64,000 nt of DNA from Akanthomyces muscarius (taxonomy: Eukaryota > Ascomycota > Sordariomycetes > Hypocreales > Cordycipitaceae). Of this stretch, positions 1 through 10,325 are shown in pieces. Location: positions 5,084,001 through 5,148,000 of the forward strand of contig NC_079242.1 in assembly GCF_028009165.1 (NCBI RefSeq), written 5' to 3'. The translations under genes and the position numbers were made by a program. Position 1 is the first letter of the stretch. Each line of letters begins with the position of its first letter. Below the pieces are notes generated by a model, which saw only the letters and a program-made list of their open reading frames with translations, did not search any database and was not told the origin of the DNA.

Positions 1-784
1 CTAAATTATAACTAGTTAGGCTTATTAAGAACACTTAATACTTATAAATTATAAGAAACCTACTATTTATAAGAGCTTAAAGTAAAAAGGATATTATCTT
101 TCTTATCTAGCTCTTATATACCTTACTTAAATAACTTTTAGCTTTTATTCTTTACTAAATAGTAAGTTTTATAAATCTATATTAAATAATTTACTATTTA
201 AAATAATTAAGCTTATAGTTTAACTAAATACTTTTTAGCTTTCTTTTTAGTATTATTTAGCTTTCTTTATTATATTAGTAAATATAAAACTATAAAAATA
301 AATTAGTAATAAACTATAATACTAAAAAGGATTAAGACCTATAAGAAAATACTATTAGTATATTATTATAAGAGTAACTATAATAAATACACTTTTTATA
401 ATAAGTCTTACTATTAGTAAGGTAATACTTTAACTAGTAGTTAAAATAATAAGTATATAGTATTTTAGTATTTTAACTATAAAAAGTAATAAAAGACTTT
501 AAAGTGTTTTTACTTATTAGACTTTAAAGAATAAGGTTTCTTTATATAATCTAATATACTAGTAGTATATAATAATAAAAAAGAAAAGTTCTATATACTT
601 ATTAAATAAATAACTTAAATAAAATTAGTAGATTTAAAGATAAAACTAATAAAAGAGAAGTATTATATTATAAATAATAGGAAGTAATATAAGGCAACTA
701 AGGAAGTAATCTAAAAAGACAGCCTTATAGCGCCTATAAGCTCCTTAATTAAGCTCTATAATTATATAACCTTACTAGATTATT
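1..784. repeat. A/T-rich decayed repeat sequence
   Basis: The block is almost entirely A and T, has stop codons in all frames and no intact ORF, and is rich in TpA. This is the look of repetitive DNA heavily mutated by RIP (repeat-induced point mutation, a fungal defence that turns CpA into TpA). Its last 115 bases or so are repeated in inverted orientation near 1813-1928. The original element cannot be identified from what remains. Confidence 0.8.
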
Positions 785-1928
785 TGTGAGGAACCGGGGC
801 GCTAGGTAAACCACTCGGCCACAGAGATCAAAAAGATCAAGCAATACCAGACCGTAGCCGAGTATCCCTAGCATCTACTATATAGCTTCAAGGTCCCTGA
901 TAGGCTGCCCTTCCTTCCACGTAGCCGTCCCTGGCTACTATAGGTCTTACCCACCTGTTAGACCACCTAGAAGTATATAGTGTTAGGACCCCTAGGCTCC
1001 CTATGGCCGCCTCCATAGCTTACCTATTAGCGCGACGAAGATTAGCTGGTTGAACGCTAGTACCGATAACCCCGTACTGTAATACCCTAGCCAACCTAGC
1101 AACTATATCTATAGCTAGGATTCGAACTAGCGACCTCTTCTAGGCGCCTTTAGCTCGCAATCCTTAATACAGTGCACCGTGACGGTCTGGTATCCTGTGA
1201 GGAACCGGGGCGCTAGGTAAACCACTCGGCCACAGAGATCAAAAAGATCAAGCAATACCAGACCGTAGCCGAGTATCCCTAGCATCCACTATATAGCTTC
1301 GAGGTCCCTGACATTATTAGAGTAAGTAAGTTAGTAAGTTATAAAAGGATTATAAGACTAAGTAAGCTAATAATTTAAGGGAAGTAATAAAAAGATAAAC
1401 TATAATATAAAGGAAGGACTATAATTAGTTTAGATAGTTTAGATCTCTATTAATTAATCTAAATAATAGTTTTACTATTAAGAGTTCTACTTTTAATAGC
1501 TATTTATAATATTACTTAATATACTATTTTATAGCTTTTAGTTTAACTTATTTTAAAAAAGAATAGACTTATTATAACTTAATAAATAAGCTATTATTAT
1601 ATTTTAATTAATATTATTTAATAAATTACTTTAAAATCTTAAATAGTTAATATATTTATTATAAATAGAAGAACTATTAACTTTAAAATAGAAATATAGT
1701 AATTTATAACTAATATTATTAAGTTTAAGAAATAAAACTAAACTATTACTTCCTTTAGATTACTAGCTTACTTACTCTTATAATCCTTATATAACTTACT
1801 AGCTTACTTACTCTAGTAATCTAGTAAGGTTATATAACTATAAGGCCTGATTAGGGAGCTTATAGGCGCTATAAGGCTGTCCTTTTAAGCCACTTCCCTA
1901 GTCGCCTTATATCACTTCCTATTATTCG
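669..1928. repeat. Inverted repeat with arms split by TRIM copy 1
   Basis: Arm one is 669-784 plus 1314-1391, interrupted by the TRIM. Arm two is about 1744-1928 in reverse complement. Arm two is uninterrupted and carries AGTAA at 1815-1819, matching the TTATT duplicated at the TRIM ends apart from one C/T change, so it shows the pre-insertion state. Arm two is less A/T-rich than arm one. The arms could be the ends of an old DNA transposon or two inverted copies of a longer repeat; sequence alone does not decide. Confidence 0.75.
785..1313 (-). mobile_element. TRIM-type non-autonomous LTR retroelement, copy 1 (RIP-mutated)
   Basis: The LTRs are 785-902 and 1196-1313 (118 bp each) and flank a 293-bp non-coding interior. 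The 5-bp target duplication TTATT is at 780-784 and 1314-1318. In element orientation (minus strand) the LTR begins TGTC and ends CACA. The two LTRs differ at three places, all C/T or G/A transitions, and one has changed the terminal dinucleotide of the left LTR. Against copy 2 the interior carries about ten C-to-T changes, mostly at CpA, which is a RIP signature. The 12-nt self-complementary primer region is still intact. The copy encodes no protein, so a partner would have had to supply reverse transcriptase and integrase. Confidence 0.9.
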
Positions 1929-2312
1929 TAGCACTAGACTCTGTCTAGTTAGGATATATAGTTATATAACTACCTAAATTAGTAGAGCCTACTAAGTGCT
2001 AGCTTAGTAGGCCTAGTAGAGTAGATAATTAGTAAGGAATACTAATTAAAGGATTAGTTATAAAAGAACTAATCTAAGAAATATAATAAAAGGATAAACT
2101 ACTATATAAAGAGAAAGAAGATAATAGTTAGTCTAGATAGTTTAGATCTCTATTATTAATTTAAGTAATAGTTTTACTATTAAGAGTTCTACTCTTAATA
2201 AACGCCTATAATACTACTTAATATACTACCTTATAGCTTTAAGCCTAACTTACTCTCTAAGAAATAAACCTATTATAACTTAGTAAATAAGCTATTATTA
2301 TAACTAACTTAC
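1389..2312. repeat. Direct repeat, about 227 bp, in A/T-rich block
   Basis: The segments 1389-1615 and 2086-2312 are the same sequence in the same orientation, diverged mostly by C/T and G/A changes. A shared stretch is the run around GATAGTTTAGATCTCTATTA. The similarity continues weakly upstream of both. The remainder of 1314-2475 is A/T-rich, stop-filled sequence without genes. Confidence 0.7.
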
Positions 2313-2493
2313 TATCTAGTATTTACACTTTAGTGTATAAACTTAGTTAACTTTATCGTTTAGCTTAAGGTAATAGTATATCTGCTTATATTAGGTAAAG
2401 ATAAAAGACTAAAAAAGGTCTATTATCTAAGTAGTTTAGAGGTATAGTGGCTGTATTTTACAGGTATAGACAAGTTGTCAGGGACCTCGAAGC

Positions 2494-2534
2494 TATATAG
2501 TGGATGCTAGGGATACTCGGCTACGGTCTGGTAT
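2494..2534 (+). promoter_or_regulatory. Predicted LTR promoter and 5' primer segment
   Basis: TATATAG at 2494-2500 lies 29 nt before ACGG at 2523, the first base of the 12-nt segment (2523-2534) that is complementary to 2596-2607. The spacing is what a pol II TATA box would give for transcription starting at 2523. The arrangement is repeated in the 3' LTR and in both LTRs of copy 1. The start site is inferred, not shown. Confidence 0.6.
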
Positions 2535-2595
2535 TGCTTGATCTTTTTGATCTCTGTGGCCGAGTGGTTTACCTAGCGCCCCGGTTCCTCACAGG

Positions 2596-2607
2596 ATACC
2601 AGACCGT
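2596..2607 (+). other. Putative self-primer binding site
   Basis: ATACCAGACCGT begins two bases after the 5' LTR and is the exact reverse complement of 2523-2534. A tRNA-primed element would normally show TGG here, complementary to the tRNA CCA end; this one does not. The Tf1/sushi group of LTR elements primes from the first 11 nt or so of its own mRNA, and this layout matches that mechanism. Confidence 0.6.
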
Positions 2608-3004
2608 CACGGTGCACTGTATTAAGGATTGCGAGCTGAAGGCGCCTAGAAGAGGTCGCTGGTTCGAATCCTGGCTGTGGATATAGTTGTTAGGTTGGCT
2701 GGGGTATTACGGTACGGGGTTATCGGTACTAGCGTTCAACTAGCTAATCTTCGTCGCGCTGATAGGTGAGCTGTGGAGGCGGCCACAGGGAGCCTAGGGG
2801 TCCTAACACTATATACTTCTAGGTGGTCTAACAGGTGGGTAAGACCTATAGTAGCCAGGGACGGCTACGTGGAAGGAAGGGCAGCCTGTCAGGGACCTCG
2901 AAGCTATATAGTGGATGCTAGGGATACTCGGCTACGGTCTGGTATTGCTTGATCTTTTTGATCTCTGTGGCCGAGTGGTTTACCTAGCGCCCCGGTTCCT
3001 CACA

Positions 3005-3543
3005 CAAGTATAGGGGCAAAAAGGGGCAGCGGAGGCAGGAGACTAGGAATTAGACACTAAGGGAAGGCTATTCCTACGACATTTCAAGGGGAGGAGAAGT
3101 TAAAAGTACCTAATATAGCGGATAGGGGAGGCCGTAGTATTTATATTTCGGCGGGCATAACGTGGCGGGGCAGGGCCTTCGGCAGGGGTAGGTGTGTAAA
3201 GCGGCGGCGTGCGCTTTGCCTGTTTAGGGTTGCCACCATTCTGGAGGCCTAAGTAATCACTCTAAGATTACCTTTTATAGAAGTGTTCTTTATAAATTAC
3301 TATTAAGTAATTATAATATAAAGATTAAAGTTAGTGTTTTATAGTGGAGGTATACTACTCGCTTATCTACACTACTCGCTTATTAACCACGTTTTATTTA
3401 TATTAAATATTATAAAGTCTCTTTTATTATTATATTTTAGATTTATAAAATACTTTAGAATTAATTTACTAATAAATTAAAGAATAAATAGTATAACCTC
3501 TACTTAAGCGGCTTAACTTATTAATTTTATAGTAGCACTACTT
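3005..3543. other. Non-coding, mixed composition
   Basis: From 3005 to about 3255 the base composition is moderate and no ORF is convincing. From there to 3543 it is A/T-rich again. I see no gene, and the RIP-like block ends at the stop codon of the next gene. Confidence 0.6.
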
Positions 3544-4779
3544 CTATATCTGCATTGCTAGATAACCAGGCATCTTCCACCCTGTTCTCGAACTATCCGA
3601 CGTCGCAGCAAACAGGCCGAATATTTTGTCCCCCTTAAGAGCTGACACAGAACCGATCAAAAAGTTGATCATTCTTACGCCCCAAGTAGTCTTTGGATAC
3701 AGAATACCTGGAACGCCCGGCGGCAGTTTTTGTATTTCGGTCACGTACGGTCGCAGCGTCCTGTCGTACGATGCTAAAGCCTCAGCGAGGTCGCCTGGAT
3801 GCTTGGAAATTTCCCCGGCGAGAACGTATGCACCTACGAGGGCGAGACTGGTGCCCATGCCTGTGAATGGCGATGGACAATATCCAGCATCACCGACCAG
3901 AACCGCGTTGCCGTTGGACCAGTTCGCCGCTGTAACCTGAGCGACTTCGGTCATGTAGAAATCATCTGCCTTCATCATGGCATCGACGAGACGAGAGCCT
4001 AATGCGCCAGAGTCTGCGAAGATTTGAGCGAGCAAGTGTTTCTGAACGGCCACGTCGTCTTTCAGCGAAGCTCTCAACTCGTCCATGCGTGACATTGTGG
4101 CTAGGTAGCCTTGACCGCTTTCCTTCGAATGCCATCTTGCGGAGAGGAGTCGTTTTCCTGGCAAGATGCAGAATGTGCATACATCACTGTCTTGCGGCTG
4201 ACGTTGCACTCTGTAAAATGCACAAGCTGTCTGGAGACTTTTTACTTCTCTCGAAGGGTCAAAGTTGGCAAGCATCTTTTTTCGAATGCGGGAGCTAAAG
4301 CCATCTGCTCCCACAATAAGATCATACGTCTCAACGCTACTGTCCGAAAGCGTTACAGAGACTGCCTTGCCCTTTTCCGTGAAGTCCTCTATCGAGAGGC
4401 CGAATCGATAAGTTACTGACTGCTTGGTCGCTTCGAATATGATCCGGCATAGGTCGCCACGCATGATTTCGTACTCGCCAGAGAAGCTTTGCATTTCGTC
4501 GCGGCCGCTTTTGGGGAAAAATGCCCTGCGGTTCCCCGTGATATCGATGAATTCCGTACCCTGTTCGTCGACCGTGTGTTTTCGCACTTGATCGAGAAGC
4601 CCCATGCGACATATAGCTTCCAGACCGCTGCCGCGAATATCGATTTGCTGGCCGCCTGTACGGAGCTCGTGATGCCGTTCAATAACTGTGCATTTGTGCC
4701 CAAGGCGCGAAAGCCAAAATGCCGTCGCGGGCCCAGCTATGCCGCTGCCGGATATAAGGATGCGTAATGGAGCCGTCAT
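3544..4779 (-). CDS. FAD-dependent monooxygenase (TetX/UbiH-like)
   Basis: Single-exon gene for 411 residues. It is a class A flavoprotein hydroxylase of the PF01494 type, which uses NAD(P)H and O2 to hydroxylate a small organic substrate. Seen: an N-terminal Rossmann motif GSGIAGPA (residues 11-18), the DG motif in GADGFSSRIRK, and the second FAD motif LVGDAGYCPSPFTGMG with the usual downstream helix. The frame stays open 27 codons further upstream, but the ATG at 4779 is preferred because it places the dinucleotide motif at the very N-terminus as in the family. No signal peptide, so probably cytosolic. It resembles tetracycline-destructase-like and secondary-metabolite enzymes; the substrate is unknown. 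It sits at the edge of the RIP block with no obvious cluster partners. Confidence 0.88.
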   Translation of the reverse strand: MTAPLRILISGSGIAGPATAFWLSRLGHKCTVIERHHELRTGGQQIDIRGSGLEAICRMGLLDQVRKHTVDEQGTEFIDITGNRRAFFPKSGRDEMQSFSGEYEIMRGDLCRIIFEATKQSVTYRFGLSIEDFTEKGKAVSVTLSDSSVETYDLIVGADGFSSRIRKKMLANFDPSREVKSLQTACAFYRVQRQPQDSDVCTFCILPGKRLLSARWHSKESGQGYLATMSRMDELRASLKDDVAVQKHLLAQIFADSGALGSRLVDAMMKADDFYMTEVAQVTAANWSNGNAVLVGDAGYCPSPFTGMGTSLALVGAYVLAGEISKHPGDLAEALASYDRTLRPYVTEIQKLPPGVPGILYPKTTWGVRMINFLIGSVSALKGDKIFGLFAATSDSSRTGWKMPGYLAMQI

Positions 4780-5800
4780 ACTGAGGGCGGCGCTTGAAGC
4801 AAGATGCGCGAGCTGGAACAAAAGAGCGCGGGGGTCTTTAGTATTTGTAGGCTCGCGCAATGCGACCGCTGGGCTGGAAGCGTAAAGCGGTAGACTGATT
4901 GATGTCTAACGAAGTTGATATAATTGATCACATCCGTGTTAGAAAACTCGTCTTGCTGCAAATTCTTTATCGAAGCAGGTGATGGGGGCTCATTTACTAT
5001 CCTGAAAAGCTCGGGACTCTAGGTTGCCCGACGTCCGACAAGCCGTCGTCATGGAATTGGGGCTCCAGTTAACCCTCAAGCATGCGCTCCACAGACCGAC
5101 GCTTTGCAAAATGCAGGATTGCAGGATACTCCGAAACGCCTCCACGCGGCGAACTTGTACGCCTGCCCAAAGCCAGTCGAAATATGTCTCCTCGGCAGCG
5201 AAAAAATCTGTTTTTCCGTGGCTTAGTAGTATAACCGTTATAGCGGATACCGCGAATCGCGTACAGGGACGAAAAGCGATGGCTTTTCTGCTTAGGGCAG
5301 ATTTAACAGCTGCCGCCAAAACCTCAACGTCCGCCCTAGTCGCAAGCTAGCGTCACCACTATTTTACTCCACCAGCCACAAGGCTTTAACAGCGCGTCGA
5401 ACGGCGACGGGACCGGGGTCTCGGCTTCTACACCCCAGCGAGATGAATGAATCATCACTTAGATGCTGCTCACTGCGATTGCCAATTGTCTAACCATATA
5501 GGTCAGCGGTTCCGCAATCTGTCGTGCTTCCAGGTGCGTAGACCACGGCTGTCGTAGTATTTGGCGTCTTATTACGTCGTCACAGATCGGTACGGCCGTC
5601 ATTTCTGGTCCTTTCCGGTTTCTAATTGCGTTGGGGCTCAATATAGAGAGTGCCTAATTATTGATACTAGCAAAAATGCAGAATAAAATTATCTACTTTA
5701 ATAAGGAGAAGCTACTCGCAGAGACTATAACATACTATCGCCATCACTATTTGTCATGGTAAAATTATAGACAACTCGGCAAGTATCAGACTGAAACATT
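4780..5800. other. Intergenic, nothing recognised
   Basis: Small ORFs of about 60-110 codons overlap on both strands, none with a family motif or consistent codon use. It holds the upstream region of the monooxygenase and the downstream region of the lipase. Confidence 0.6.
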
Positions 5801-7153
5801 TCAGCCAAAAAAGACAGGCCCCACTGGTTTCCCAATCAAGTCCAACAGGGCTCCTAGAAGGACAGCAGATAGCACCTCGCCGGCTTTGGGATCTAGAAGT
5901 GAAGAGATCACCGACTTAGTGTTGCAGCCCACTCTGGGCTTATTTCCATCCAACGCAGCCCGAAGCCACAACAAAGCATCCGGAGCGCCTGTGACGGCGA
6001 GAATACCGTGTTCAGAAGCAAGGTCTCTTTGGTAAGTAATCGAAACACCCTTTGAGCAGTAGCTCTTGACGATCTGGTCTGTGTCCTCGACGAGACTTGT
6101 TTCATCCAGTATAGATTTATATATGAAGAGAGGAATCGTCGGTGTTGCGTTGCCCAAAGAATTTTCGTTGAGGATGCTCAGAGCCGGTTCGGTGTCGTAT
6201 ATACTGGGGTCATCCGTGATCGCGAAAACATCTATGAAAGGAAACGCAAGTGCGTCAGCCCCAAAGCACTGCTTTTCAGCTTTATAGAAGCTGTCTCGAT
6301 ATTGCGGCAGGATATGTTGGTCGACGGTTTTTGCAAGCTCTGGATACTCATGACAGAGTCCCAAGATGCCCGGTGGAATAAGGCCAGCGGCGGGACCTTT
6401 GTTTAAAACCCCGAGGGCCTTGCGGATAAAGGGAACTGTTCCACCAATTGCAGCGCCAACAATGTTCAACTCTGGCGCATAAGATGACTGCATTTCTGCG
6501 GCAAATGAGGATGCAACACTGCCACCGGAGTAGCCCCATAGCGCGAGATTCGCGTCAGGTCGGATTCCAGTAAGCTCACCGGATCCAGTTGCAGCCCGCA
6601 GCCCGTCGAGAACCGCGTGCCCAGCGAGCTTGTTCGCTAAAAATGCCCCACGCGGCCCTTCATGGTCTGGAACCACGACGACCCAACCCTGTTCAAGAGC
6701 TGCCTCCATCAAGAGAAGTTCGGCTTGTGTAATGATGGTCCCAAGAGGACCACTGGTAGCAGAAGCAAGCTGAAGAGCATATGAAGGGCCACAGTTGGCG
6801 AACGCCGCGTCTTCAGCTACTTGATAGGAGAGAACCTTGTTGAAATCGGCATCGTGAGGAACCAACACAGTGAGTACAGTGGCGATGGACTGGTTGAAAG
6901 TGTTGGTTGTCTTGTAGAGTATTTGATGGGCTTTCTTGAGATTGACAGGCGAAACGCCAAAAGCAGCTATGGGCGACGGTGGTGGTCTCGATCTTAGAAT
7001 AGCCCCAGGGGCATAGTGATCAATACCGTCAGAGAATTGGTAGAAGGGATCCTCTGTTGGTGGAGTAGGAGTGACGCTTTTATCCTTAAATGGAGCCGCG
7101 CTGACGATGGCGGACACGAGAAGTTGCAGTACAAGGCGCGTCCTGACAAACAT
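5801..7153 (-). CDS. Secretory lipase (LIP family)
   Basis: Single exon, 450 residues, of the fungal secretory lipase family (PF03583, as in Candida LIP proteins). These are alpha/beta hydrolases that cleave triacylglycerols or esters outside the cell. Residues 1-19 form a signal peptide ending near SAAPF. The nucleophile elbow is GYSGGS with Ser209. The likely acid is Asp350 (SILDET) and the histidine His382 (SEHG), in the order and spacing of the family. Length matches characterised family members. Upstream lies about 3 kb of gene-free DNA, so regulation cannot be judged. Confidence 0.93.
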   Translation of the reverse strand: MFVRTRLVLQLLVSAIVSAAPFKDKSVTPTPPTEDPFYQFSDGIDHYAPGAILRSRPPPSPIAAFGVSPVNLKKAHQILYKTTNTFNQSIATVLTVLVPHDADFNKVLSYQVAEDAAFANCGPSYALQLASATSGPLGTIITQAELLLMEAALEQGWVVVVPDHEGPRGAFLANKLAGHAVLDGLRAATGSGELTGIRPDANLALWGYSGGSVASSFAAEMQSSYAPELNIVGAAIGGTVPFIRKALGVLNKGPAAGLIPPGILGLCHEYPELAKTVDQHILPQYRDSFYKAEKQCFGADALAFPFIDVFAITDDPSIYDTEPALSILNENSLGNATPTIPLFIYKSILDETSLVEDTDQIVKSYCSKGVSITYQRDLASEHGILAVTGAPDALLWLRAALDGNKPRVGCNTKSVISSLLDPKAGEVLSAVLLGALLDLIGKPVGPVFFG

Positions 7154-10100
7154 GATGTAAAGTGCGTTGCAATCGGAACGTCAAGAGAATGACTGATGTG
7201 TTATAATTGTGTTAGTGACTTTTCGTACTTGATTGAATAGTGATTGCTTACGAGGACAAGAAAAGGCAGACCTCTCAAGAAAACCATCTCTGAAGCTACT
7301 TATAGATTGTTTTCCCTCACAGGTCTCCGGTAGCGTCACCTAGGTACATGCATGTACGCCCTCGACTCGTATGGCTGCCGTTCCCCGCACTTCCCCTTCT
7401 ACGGTTTCGTCGGGAGAGAAGCTACTTCGGCTTTACTGCTATATAGTCTTCTCGTGTATAGCCTAAATAACTTCTTCGTGAATAGCCGAAGCTTGGTTGA
7501 ATAGAGAAATCGAGGCATCTGACGTTGGTAGGCGCCGAGGAAGTAAGCCACTAACATATAACAGGGCGTCCGAATTTAAATTAATGCTACCTGATAATTA
7601 CTTCCCGCATACGCAGACTCTACCGAGGCTAACCCTTTTGAAGAGCGCTCCGCCACTACGGAATCTTCGCACGCGGGCGGGCACTTTGGAGTTCCAGAGT
7701 AAACAGTGAGTATTGACAAGGGCATCGACCCGTGGCGTGGCCCGGCGCGGCGATCCGCTGCGACAATGGACTAGCTTCTATTCGCACTGACCCTCTTCCC
7801 CGCATCTGTCATCTCAAAAGTGCTTCAGAGTCGCTCCAGCTAATAACCAAGTGTCCGCGCAGCTTTCTTACGTGCTGCAGGAGTCCATTGCGGATCTTAG
7901 GTGCAGGCGAGGGAGTTGCCCCTGAAGATGCCGCTGCCCCATTCAAGTAGGGCTGCTTCCCATACAGGCAGTCAGGCCTAACGCCAAGCCAGACATCTCC
8001 AATGCGCGCATGGTATGAAAGGAAGGAGGTATTAGCTATAATAATGAACCACTTATATGAGGCAGTGGCAGCGTTTCCGGGTGGGAAATGCCATAGCTGC
8101 GCGCAGTTTGGGCACAAGCCAAACAAACGAAGCGTGAAAAAAAAAATGGAAAGTACTTCGGTTATTTGCCATTTGTGTGTCGCAGGAAACGAGATGCCAC
8201 AAAATCACTAGTCCGTTAAGGCTATATTCTTATAACGTGGCAGTCTATCATTCGCCAACTTTTTAGGTAGCACTCGTTAATTACGTACCAGGTCCAGCAA
8301 GATCGGCGTTTCCCTGTCCGACAGATCACCCGCATGTAGAATAATTCGCGGTAATTTTGAACCAGGGTGGTATTAGAAGAAATAAACTTGGCGACACATT
8401 TGGCGATAAATATAAGAAGTCTCAGCTCAACCTTATGGAAAAGTACGGCACTGCTGAATCCACAGCTACGTAGCCTTCTAATACATCATATGAATTGTGA
8501 TTAGTTTTACCTGCACAAGAGTTTTCTATAAGTTTAACCTCGAGTCTGGCGTGCAGAGAGTCTAAGATTCAGGCCAGCATAATAGAGAAAGCTGAGAGCA
8601 TGGGCTCTCAAAAAAAGTTCTATTTCTATTCGGCAGTGTGAGCAAGCTAGCTTCCAACAGCTGTTGCCAAATTTTCTATGTTGCTCTAGTCTTTTATGTT
8701 GTATTATAAACAGAAGCTGTGTATTATTGTCAAGGAAACGTTTTCTTCATTGTATCCGGGTTCTTGCGCACATGAACATCACCCTTTGTAAAGCACCGAC
8801 CCCAATTATCCTTTCCAATCCGCACGTGGGGCCGAAAGCTTACCCCGGAGTGGTTTCCCCGCGTTAGGTGAGCTATGTGCGCTATCTTTCGAAGCCTTTT
8901 AGTCCATTTCAACTGAATCTAGATCAGGTGGGCCACAAACGGTCAATGCGAATCATTCTACGCCGTGTCCGAACCATCCGGCCTTACAGACTCATCATCA
9001 GTTTTCGGCATAAAGGGTAGCAGCTATACGGACTGAACCACTTTGCTACCGATGAGCTCTGAAAGCACGGACATCCAGTAAAAGCTTAATTTGTAATCTT
9101 TACAAACATCAATTGTAGTTTTAGAGGCAACCATCTTCGAGGGAGTGGTCATGGCGCCTTGACGCTTTCTCGGACAAGCTGGATACATCTTCCGAGAATA
9201 ATATCTTGCATGACTAATCGGAAGCCTCTGTCCAAAAAAAAGCGCGAGATGACGTGAACCAATGTCGCCGCGCTCCGAGGTCCGGGGCCGACAAGTCTAT
9301 AATGCCGCCTTTTCTCGTTATGATGAAGTGGCTCTTATTCGTGCCGCCCTGTGAATATGCTCGCTCATAGAATCATTCGCACAATATAATAGATAAATGC
9401 TCAACATGCCTTTACCGCAATTGTGCTCAAAACCACTGGATGCCTAGTGATCACCGACCTATTATATTTGATTGAGCTTTGAAAGTAGGCTGAGCTGCTG
9501 CCCATCGCCCATTTTGGCGCTTGAAGATTTTTTGCTTTTTTCTTTTTGTCTCAAACTTTGATACCGTCATCGCTTCGAGACTGGTTCACTAATCTATGGT
9601 CGTAATCTAAAGAGCGACGTTGCAGCATTTCGTTGCTCTCTTCCGTCATACCAAGCATGCAGCCGTATTCAAAAAGAGACTTTGTAACACAAACAGTGGG
9701 AATGAAGTATTAAAAACCAATAAAGGCTTCGTGGCTTGGATACTATGCTCCATCAGATTGCATCAGTGCCTAACGACAGCCTGTATGCATCTCCGACAGC
9801 CTTTCACTTATTGTGGTCCGAACCCAATCTCATTGTATCTTTGGACCTTTTTTTTCTAATTTGTTCGCAGTTTTGATTTCGGCTACTAGTCGCGACTCGT
9901 CACTTTCTACCTCCGTGCTTGCGCGCCTCGGTCTCACCGACTCCGGATTTGGCGGAGCTACGCTACCCTATCGAGTGGTCGAGGCCGTCATATGCACACC
10001 AGATAGTTTCGAGCCTTCATATATGCCCACTACTCATGCAAATCCATACTCTCGGACATTTGCAAGTCCGAGTAGCGGAAAGTCAGCCATTAATGCTGGC

Positions 10101-10325
10101 AGACCCGTGCATTAATGAATTCCAGAGCTTGTTTCTGCCAACAACAAGGAGTGCGCGTGAAAATGCCGACAAAGTAGGCTATAGACCAGATGATCTATAT
10201 AGTCTGGGTCGCGATAACAACGTCTTTCTTGTATTACCTACATGTCATGCTGCACTTGGTCTGCATACTTGCTCTGTGGTAGAAAACAAAAGGCTAACTG
10301 ACGACTAAAACCCTCCACAGGCAAG
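7154..10325. other. Long intergenic region, no gene seen
   Basis: About 3.2 kb with only short scattered ORFs (130 codons or fewer) lacking recognisable motifs or splice-joined extensions. Base composition is ordinary rather than RIP-like. Its right end is the promoter of the NmrA-like gene. Confidence 0.6.

Larger units (their letters stand above)
2476..3004 (+). mobile_element. TRIM-type non-autonomous LTR retroelement, copy 2 (intact)
   Basis: Two identical 118-bp LTRs (2476-2593 and 2887-3004) flank a 293-bp interior. Each LTR starts TGTC and ends CACA. The target duplication CAAGT is at 2471-2475 and 3005-3009. A purine-rich tract (2871-2881, GGAAGGAAGGG) lies just before the 3' LTR, where the plus-strand primer of LTR elements sits. 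Immediately inside the 5' LTR, 2596-2607 complements 2523-2534 in the LTR. No ORF fits a retroelement protein. The total of 529 bp is exactly the length of copy 1. Identical LTRs suggest a recent insertion. The short ORF inside it is incidental. Confidence 0.92.

Noticed and set aside
2557..2680. A tRNA gene
   Set aside because: A and B boxes are 104 nt apart, and no cloverleaf with acceptor stem and anticodon arm forms; the T stem would need an 8-nt loop.
2504..2686. 60-codon ORF inside TRIM copy 2
   Set aside because: It spans the LTR and the primer region, has no homology to retroelement proteins, and copy 1 has a different coding pattern; chance.
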